This document shows, one piece after another, positions 58,385 through 64,000 of a stretch of 64,000 nucleotides of DNA. The notes under the pieces were generated by a model. The model had not been told where the DNA came from, did not search any database, and saw only the letters and a program-made list of their open reading frames with translations. Where the stretch lies: positions 98,536,234 through 98,600,233 of the forward strand of contig NC_073302.1 of NCBI RefSeq assembly GCF_027595985.1. The letters are read 5' to 3'. The stretch's first letter is position 1. The number at the start of each line of letters is the position of its first letter. The translations under genes and the position numbers were made by a program. The DNA comes from Sorex araneus. Lineage: Eukaryota > Chordata > Mammalia > Eulipotyphla > Soricidae.

Positions 58385-58490
58385 TCCAGTTTTTACTGAA
58401 GAAATAATATTTGGAGAGTATAAGTAAATTGCCTAAGATTTTAAAATTATAAAGCAATAAACCAAATCTAGACTATCTAATTTGAAATTT
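58385..58490 (-). mobile_element. MIR core remnant
   Basis: CCAGTTTTTACTGAAGAAAT, TAAGTAAATTGCCTAAGATT and AGACTATCTAATTTG follow the inverted MIR core in order, with decay. Confidence 0.5.
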
Positions 58491-58545
58491 CTGATTTTTT
58501 TCTAGACCATAATCATTTGCAAAAAAAATGATAAGTTGTTGTAGA

Positions 58546-58706
58546 CTGGAAAGACAGGATAGCAGGTAGGGCATTTTCCTCATACATTGTTTACCCAGGT
58601 TTATCCCCAGCATCACATAATGGTTATTTGAGCGTCAACAGGAGTGATCCGTGAGTGCAGAGCCAGGAGGAAGCTCTTAGGGCTTCAAAGTGTGGCTCCA
58701 AAATGA
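58546..58706 (+). mobile_element. SOR-type SINE, old
   Basis: GATAGCAGGTAGGGCATTTT and GTGAGTGCAGAGCCAGGAGG are clear in a diverged copy. Confidence 0.78.
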
Positions 58707-58708
58707 AA

Positions 58709-58748
58709 TTGAGGAGTAGGAGGAGGAGAAGGAGGAGGAGGAGGAGGA
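58709..58748 (+). repeat. (GGA)n microsatellite
   Basis: Imperfect GGA/GAGGAG units grown from the A/G-rich SINE end. Confidence 0.9.
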
Positions 58749-59312
58749 AAATAAAAAGAAGAGATGGAGGAGTAGCACATGTTTATCTTTAAAACAATGA
58801 CATAGATATGATTGTTAGAAAAATAGAAAATACATACATCAATTACATAAATGTTGTTATGACCACCTTTGATATTAAAAATCTAAGAGTAAACTGAACT
58901 TGTATCTAATATTTGACTGAAGCCCAAAGAAAACCACATATCTGGAGTCAATAAAAGCAGCTTGGCTCTGCATATTTTGAATTTTTGCCATTATTTAAAA
59001 ATATAAAGACAGAATGTAACGTGTTAGAAGAAAAATGTCAGCCAATGTCCTTAGTCAAAACTGGAAATTGCTTTATTTTTATAGTGCTCTAAAATGATGC
59101 TATGAAAACATTTTGACCTAGTGAATACATTGTCCGATTTTTATAACTGCATTAAAATTTATAATTAAATACTTCAAACTTAAAAAGATGCTAACATTTT
59201 CAGGAAAAGAATTTCCCTCACAAATAGTCATTAGGTTTATAAATACTTATAATTTTACAGGACAATTTGTACTAAAAACACTCATATTTCTATTTATTCC
59301 TTTAGTTTATAC
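58749..59312. other. No recognised feature
   Basis: AT-rich single-copy sequence. Confidence 0.4.
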
Positions 59313-59343
59313 TGTAGCACTGTCGTCCCATTGTTCATCAATT
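59313..59343 (-). mobile_element. RTE-SINE tail scrap, ~30 bp
   Basis: GTAGCACTGTCGTCCCATTG and TTCATCAATTT equal the complement of the last ~30 bases of the RTE-tailed SINE. Probably an extremely 5'-truncated insertion. Confidence 0.7.
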
Positions 59344-59527
59344 TTAATTTGGAACTTCATTTTTACATTAAAAGCATGGTCTCTGCTCCAAGATACAACA
59401 GCCTACTTTAGATTCAGAAAAAATACTTATAGATATTTTCTATACTATCAAAATTATGAAAGAAATAAAAAGGAAAGATGAGGAAGGGAGAAAGCAAGCA
59501 GCAACCATGCAAAAAAGAGAGAGAGGG

Positions 59528-59534
59528 AAAGAAA

Positions 59535-59612
<78 letters not shown>

Positions 59613-59614
59613 AA
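59528..59614 (+). repeat. (GAAA)n microsatellite
   Basis: About 20 nearly perfect GAAA units inside a longer purine-rich stretch. Confidence 0.97.
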
Positions 59615-59656
59615 ATCATAAAATGATCTATTCCAGTCATTATTTTTAATGCTTTT

Positions 59657-59822
59657 ATTTGGTTTGGGGGCAATAGCAGTGGTGCTTGGGACTTACATCT
59701 GGTTTGACACTCAGGGATCACTTCTGGTGATGCTTAGGGGACCACATGCATTGCCAGAAATCAAATCTAGGTCTCCCATGTGCAAGGCAAGTGTCCCAGC
59801 CACTATGCTATGACTCCTGCCT
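59657..59822 (-). mobile_element. SOR-type SINE, old
   Basis: GACACTCAGGGATCACTTC and GTGCAAGGCAAGTGTCCC are the inverted body and head. Confidence 0.8.
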
Positions 59823-60143
59823 CCAAGGTCATTTTCAATCCTAGAGACTGAGTTTGTATACCAGAGCATGATCCTTTGCTGCTTCTACAGTGTTTTCATA
59901 CCATTAATACCTCTAAGCTAACTCAGTCAATGGTCTCCTATAATATGGAGAAGGCATTTGCATATGTACTTTCATCCTGAGCCCTGGTCCAGATGTCAAC
60001 TCCTCTTCACATGGTAGCTAAAAAAACTGCATATTCTGAAAGTGTCTGCTTTATTATCCTTATCTAGTATTTAAGTATAAGATACAGTAATACAGTGGCT
60101 AGAAGTTTTTGTTCCTTTGCTTTTAGCTATTTTTAACTAGTCT

Positions 60144-60651
60144 CTTTATAAGATTAGCACCAAGAGGTGCCAATCTTTTTTAAAAAAATTTATTCTTTTA
60201 TTGAACCACCATGTGGAAAGTTACAAAGTTTACAGGTTTAAGTCTCAGTTATACAATGCTCGAACACCCATCCCTTCACCAGTGAACATATTCCACCACC
60301 AAGAATCACAGTATATCTTCCCCCTTCCCCCACCTCCCCAGCCCCCCACCCCGCATGTGTAACTGGTAAATTTCACTTTACTTTGATTACATTCAACATT
60401 TCAACAAAAAAACTCACTATTATTGATTTGGAGTTTCTCCCCCCTAAAGTCGACCTGCTGAAAATTTGACAATTTGTTTTCCATTGCTGAGAATGAAGAG
60501 ATATGAGGTTGAGTGGCCGCACTAGCAGCTGCATGGGTTTGGATTTCTGTATTTTAGTACTTTAGTAACTAAGTCCAGAGAAATATCTTCCAGAAATTGC
60601 ATCATTGTAAGCTTGTAAGGAGGTGCCAATCTTGGTGCTAATCTTATAAAG
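60144..60651. repeat. Inverted repeat split by an insertion
   Basis: The 21-base arms at 60144-60164 and 60631-60651 are perfect reverse complements. With the type B insertion and one duplication removed, they form a hairpin with a ~10-base loop. Confidence 0.88.
60178..60619 (-). mobile_element. Type B L1-like 3' end with TSD
   Basis: Perfect 14-bp duplication gaggtgccaatctt at 60164-60177 and 60620-60633. The insertion carries the ~440-bp 3' end, similar to the UTR of the L1 at 50242. Confidence 0.95.
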
Positions 60652-61120
60652 GGACAGTATGAAAAATGGCCACCTACAAAAGGGCAGGACTTTGGTAAAA
60701 CTGACCCTAAAGCAGTTCTAGTCACTCCTATGTGCATACATATGCTTTTGTGTGTTTGTTTTAAATATTTTTTCATATTTATAACTTTTATATGTACATA
60801 TACATATACATATATGGGATTCAAGCTAATCTCATATATCTTGCTGTCCTGTTTTGAGAAGAAATTACCATAGTATGGTTTTATATTTTTAAATTAATTT
60901 TCTGACAATCACCTTCAAAATCAAACCACTAATTCAATTACCTCGGTGATTATCACTTTGAAGCACCCAACTACTTTATCAAACCTCTTGAAGAAAGTTT
61001 GCTTCTGACAATGGAACCACCACATCCATTACTGGAACCTCCCTTACATATTCAGAAAAACTTAGAACTTAAAATATGTTAATTAAGGAAGTTTCATTTG
61101 ATATTTGGGAAAGCATGCTT
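60652..61120. other. No recognised feature
   Basis: A small (TATACA)-type patch lies near 60793-60815; otherwise single-copy. Confidence 0.4.
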
Positions 61121-61134
61121 CACAAAGTGTTATT

Positions 61135-61303
61135 TGGGGTCAGAGCAATAGCACAGTGGGGAAGGCGTTTGGCAGGGAACCCGGGTTCGATCCACGGCAT
61201 CCCATATGGTCCCCCCAGCACCTCCAGGAGTAATTCCTGAGTGCACAGCCAGGAGTAATCCCTGATCATCGCTGGGTGAGACCCCCACCCTTCCCCAGAA
61301 AAG
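61135..61303 (+). mobile_element. SOR-type SINE with TSD
   Basis: The head has a ~15-base deletion after GGCGTTTGGC. Duplication cacaaagtg lies at 61121-61129 and 61304-61312, extendable with two mismatches. Confidence 0.92.
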
Positions 61304-61312
61304 CACAAAGTG

Positions 61313-61554
61313 CCATTCTATGCACTTTTGCATCTTCTATTTGGTTCTGATCATTTATACTAGTAACAAATTATCTGAAACATAGTGTTTGGTGGCAATA
61401 CCTGTTTCTTAATGTGACAGTATCCTAAATCAGATACCAGAGCAGAGCACAGCATTCACCTCATCTCTGCTCTCTGGTGTCTGAGGCAAGTGCTTTGTAC
61501 TGAGTGTCTGAGTTTGTGGAAACTCCTATTTGGAAAGTCCGTACCCCCAGTGTG
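61313..61554. other. No recognised feature
   Basis: Single-copy by eye, leading into the LTR remnant. Confidence 0.35.
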
Positions 61555-61845
61555 AGGCCAATGGAGAGGGATCTTGGAGAGATAATGAAAGCTAAATGAT
61601 GAAGTAAAGGTAACGTCCTCATGAGTAGCCCCTCGAAGGAAAAGCCAGAGCATTTTCTGTCTCAGTATGAGAACATGGCAGGAAGAGGAGCGTCGCGCTC
61701 TGAGGGAGCGCTCTCATCAGAAACCCAAGTGAACAAAACTTTCATCTTGTGCTTCCAGCCTCCAGAACTGTGAGAAAGAAATCTCTGCTGTTTCAGTTGA
61801 GCCAGCCAGTCTATAGTTTCTTGCTGTGGTGCTCAGAGCTAATAA
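61555..61845 (+). repeat. MaLR-type LTR remnant
   Basis: GGCCAATGGAGAGGGATC, GCTAAATGATGAAGTAAAGG and CAGCCTCCAGAACTGTGAG followed by GAGCCAGCCAGTCTATAG follow the 3' half of ancient ERVL-MaLR (MLT/MST-like) LTRs. No coding sequence. Confidence 0.6.
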
Positions 61846-62300
61846 AAATATCAGTTCTTGCTCTATTTTCTCTTTTCTGACATTTACTTCTTCTCTTTCT
61901 CTTTCCCTCTTCCTTTTTCCCCCTCTCTAACTTCTATAGAGCATAGAAACCTCTAATTAGATTTTTTCAGGATGACTCAGGACTTCAAGAAAAGTTGTTT
62001 CAAAGCAAAAAGACAAACTCTAGACTGCAATACAAAGTCTTTTCCTTAAAATGCCAATACTGTTCTGCTTTATATTTTCCTGAGGACTTAAAGAGATATG
62101 CTCAAGTTGTTGGTTTTGTCTTTATCCTGAGGCAGTATATTCAGGAAATTATTTTTATCTTAAACTGAGTCATACTAGTTCATAGGTTTAAAGATCTGAG
62201 GATTGGGGGAATGGTAGAAGTTACAGTCCAAATCCAAAGGCTAAAAAAAGGATGGCTGATGCCCAAAGGCAGGAGGTAGATCTATCACATGCAATGAGAT
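61846..62300. other. No recognised feature
   Basis: A pyrimidine-rich patch lies at 61860-61930; otherwise single-copy. Confidence 0.4.
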
Positions 62301-62317
62301 AAAAACTCAGCCATTTT

Positions 62318-63345
62318 CTAAGAGGCACACGAGAAAACGCTCTACATTGCTAATCATAAGAGAGATGCAGATCAAAGCAACAATGCGATATCATCCCACA
62401 CCGCAGAGACTGGCCCACATTCAAAAAACCCAAAAGCAACCAGTGTTGGCGAGGACGTGGGGAGAAAGGGACTCTCCTTCTGTGATGGTGGGAATGCTGA
62501 CTGGTTCAGCCCTTTTGGAAAACAATATGGACGATGCTCAAAAAATTAGAAATTGAGATCCCATTTGACCCAGCAATACCACTCCTGGGAATAGATCCCA
62601 AGGATGCAAAAAGATGCAAAAAAGTATAGTAGAAATGACATCTGCACTTATATGTTCATTGTAGCACTGTTTACAATAGCCAGAATCTGGAAAAAACCCG
62701 AGTGCTCGAGAACAGATGACTGGTTAAAGAAACTCTGGTACATCTACACAATGGAATACTGTGCAGCTGTTAGAAAAGATGAAGTCATAAAATTTGCATA
62801 TAAGTGGATCTACATGGAAAACATCTTAAGTGAAATGAGTCAGAAAGAGAGGGACAGGAATAGAAAGAGTACACTCATTTGTGGAATACAAGGCAACAGA
62901 ATGGGAGACAAACACCCAAGATTATTAAAGATAAGTACTGGGAGGATTAGTCCACATCTTAGAAGCTGGCCTCACATACTGCAGGAAATGGCAGTTCAGT
63001 TAGAGAAGGGGTCACCAAGTAAATGGTGCTAGGAGGATCTGCTCGGGATGAGAGACGCATCCTGAAAACAGATTACCGACCAAATATGATGGCCACTTTT
63101 ACCTCTACTGCAAACCACAACACCCAAAAGGAGAGAGGGAGCAAAAGGGAATGCCCTGCCACAGAGGTGGGGTGGGGTTTGGGGAGGAAGCGGTGGGGTG
63201 GTGGGAGGGATTCTGGGACCATTGGTGGTGGAAAATGGGCACTGGTGGAGGCATGGGTACTCGACCATTGTATGACTGAAACACAGCATGAAAGTTTGTA
63301 AGTCGTGACTGTACCTCACGGTGATTCACTAATAAAAAATATAAA
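62318..63345 (+). mobile_element. 5'-truncated L1, ORF2 end plus type A UTR, TSD
   Basis: Perfect 17-bp duplication aaaaactcagccatttt at 62301-62317 and 63346-63362. It starts at the GAGGCACACGAGAAAACGC block, keeps the C-terminal ORF2 end, and has a full UTR with G-rich tract (63168-63210). One of the youngest-looking copies. Confidence 0.95.
62604..63032 (+). pseudogene. L1 ORF2 C-terminal end, 142 open codons
   Basis: Contains [20 protein letters not shown] and LWYIYTMEYCAAVRK, the last ~100 residues of L1 ORF2, and reads past the normal ICGI stop position into UTR sequence. A fragment only, without enzymatic domains. Confidence 0.88.
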
Positions 63346-63489
63346 AAAAACTCAGCCATTTTTTACTTTTCTGTTTCCTAAAGGCCTCAGCAGCATGGAT
63401 GAGTGAGGTCCTTATTCAGCTTTATTCAAATGCAAATCTCTTTCAGAAGTACCATCACAGACACACTAAAAAATGATGCGTTACAGCTA

Positions 63490-64000
63490 TCTGTGCCAAG
63501 TTGGCACACAGAAATAGCCAAAATGAATTTTATAAGTGAAATTTATCAATGAGATGCAGGAATAGTTTAGCAAATCAGTTCCTGAAATATACTACATTAG
63601 CAAACTAGAAGAGAAAAACAAACACATGATCTTTTATATAAATGAAGAATAAAAATTTGACAAAATTTAATATTCTTTCTTGATACAGACTCAAAAATAG
63701 TGCTACGAAAAAATTTTGTTATAATAATAAATCGTACATTAAAATCTTATTGCTCATATTAAATCATTCATGAAAATTTCAGTTTTTAGTTTGATGTAAG
63801 GCAAGTGTCTATTCTGGTCACTTATGTTTAATATAGTACTGGAAATCCTATGAGAGAAATTAGTTGAGAAAATCAAATAAAGGAAATACTAATGAGATAA
63901 AAAATAAATACATCCACTTATTGTTAACATGACCATCTGTGTAGAAAATGTTAGTAAAATAAAAATTCTAGAAATTACAAATTCAGTAAGGTTGCAAAAT
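63490..64000 (+). mobile_element. Ancient L1, RT region, cut by window end
   Basis: TATTCTGGTCACTTATG then TTTAATATAGTACTGGAAAT and the following A-rich sequence resemble the block just before the RT catalytic box in old L1. Confidence 0.6.

Noticed and set aside
1-64000. Prokaryotic-style operons, CRISPR arrays, riboswitches
   Set aside because: The SINEs, L1, microsatellites and AT-rich non-coding composition are those of a mammalian nuclear genome; repeats are dispersed or simple, not spacer arrays.

Overview
The window is mammalian nuclear DNA, almost certainly from a red-toothed shrew (Sorex, most likely the common shrew S. araneus). The main clue is about 25 copies of a tRNA-derived SINE with the SOR-type shrew head and body (head reads GGGCTGGAGCGATAGCAC), together with a nematode-like RTE LINE of the kind published for this species as RTE1_Sar. 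Old pan-mammalian repeats (MIR, ancient L1, a MaLR-type LTR) lie underneath. I recognise no functional protein-coding gene, tRNA, rRNA or CRISPR. Almost every open reading frame comes from a retroelement, a SINE or a purine microsatellite.

Layout: 0-15 kb is ancient L1 (2.4-5.2, 7.3-10.0, 11.9-14.6 kb) cut by younger SINEs, by 5'-truncated L1 copies and by two large GAAA/GGAA tracts (1.19-1.68 and 10.87-11.89 kb). 15-25 kb is a mosaic of SINEs and L1 3' ends, many with target-site duplications. 25.3-26.3 kb is an isolated GC/CpG-rich island carrying a consensus minus-strand splice donor, the only candidate for a non-repeat gene element. 28.25-30.55 kb holds two related ~1.1 kb LTR-like elements head to head. 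30.86-33.38 kb is a young L1 interrupted by a 329-bp solo LTR with a 6-bp duplication. 33.4-39.3 kb is mostly ancient L1. 40.95-45.2 kb is the RTE zone: a C-terminal fragment, a 2.8-kb minus-strand copy with endonuclease and reverse-transcriptase motifs, and a detached plus-strand endonuclease start. 50.24-54.07 kb is the longest L1 (3.8 kb, degraded ORF2). 55.9-58.2 and 62.3-63.35 kb are further L1 copies.

How the parts work together: two LINE machineries and one SINE head are visible. One tRNA-derived head occurs with an A-rich tail (expected to use L1) and with a tail matching the last coding bases of the RTE LINE. At least three long RTE-tailed elements carry extra internal sequence, and the short RTE-tailed SINE looks like an internally deleted relative of them. 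Several different L1 3' UTR types coexist (called A to E here), and type B also occurs in copies longer than the UTR of the resident L1. All coordinates and alignments were read by eye. Repeat boundaries without a stated duplication are approximate to about 10-20 bases.
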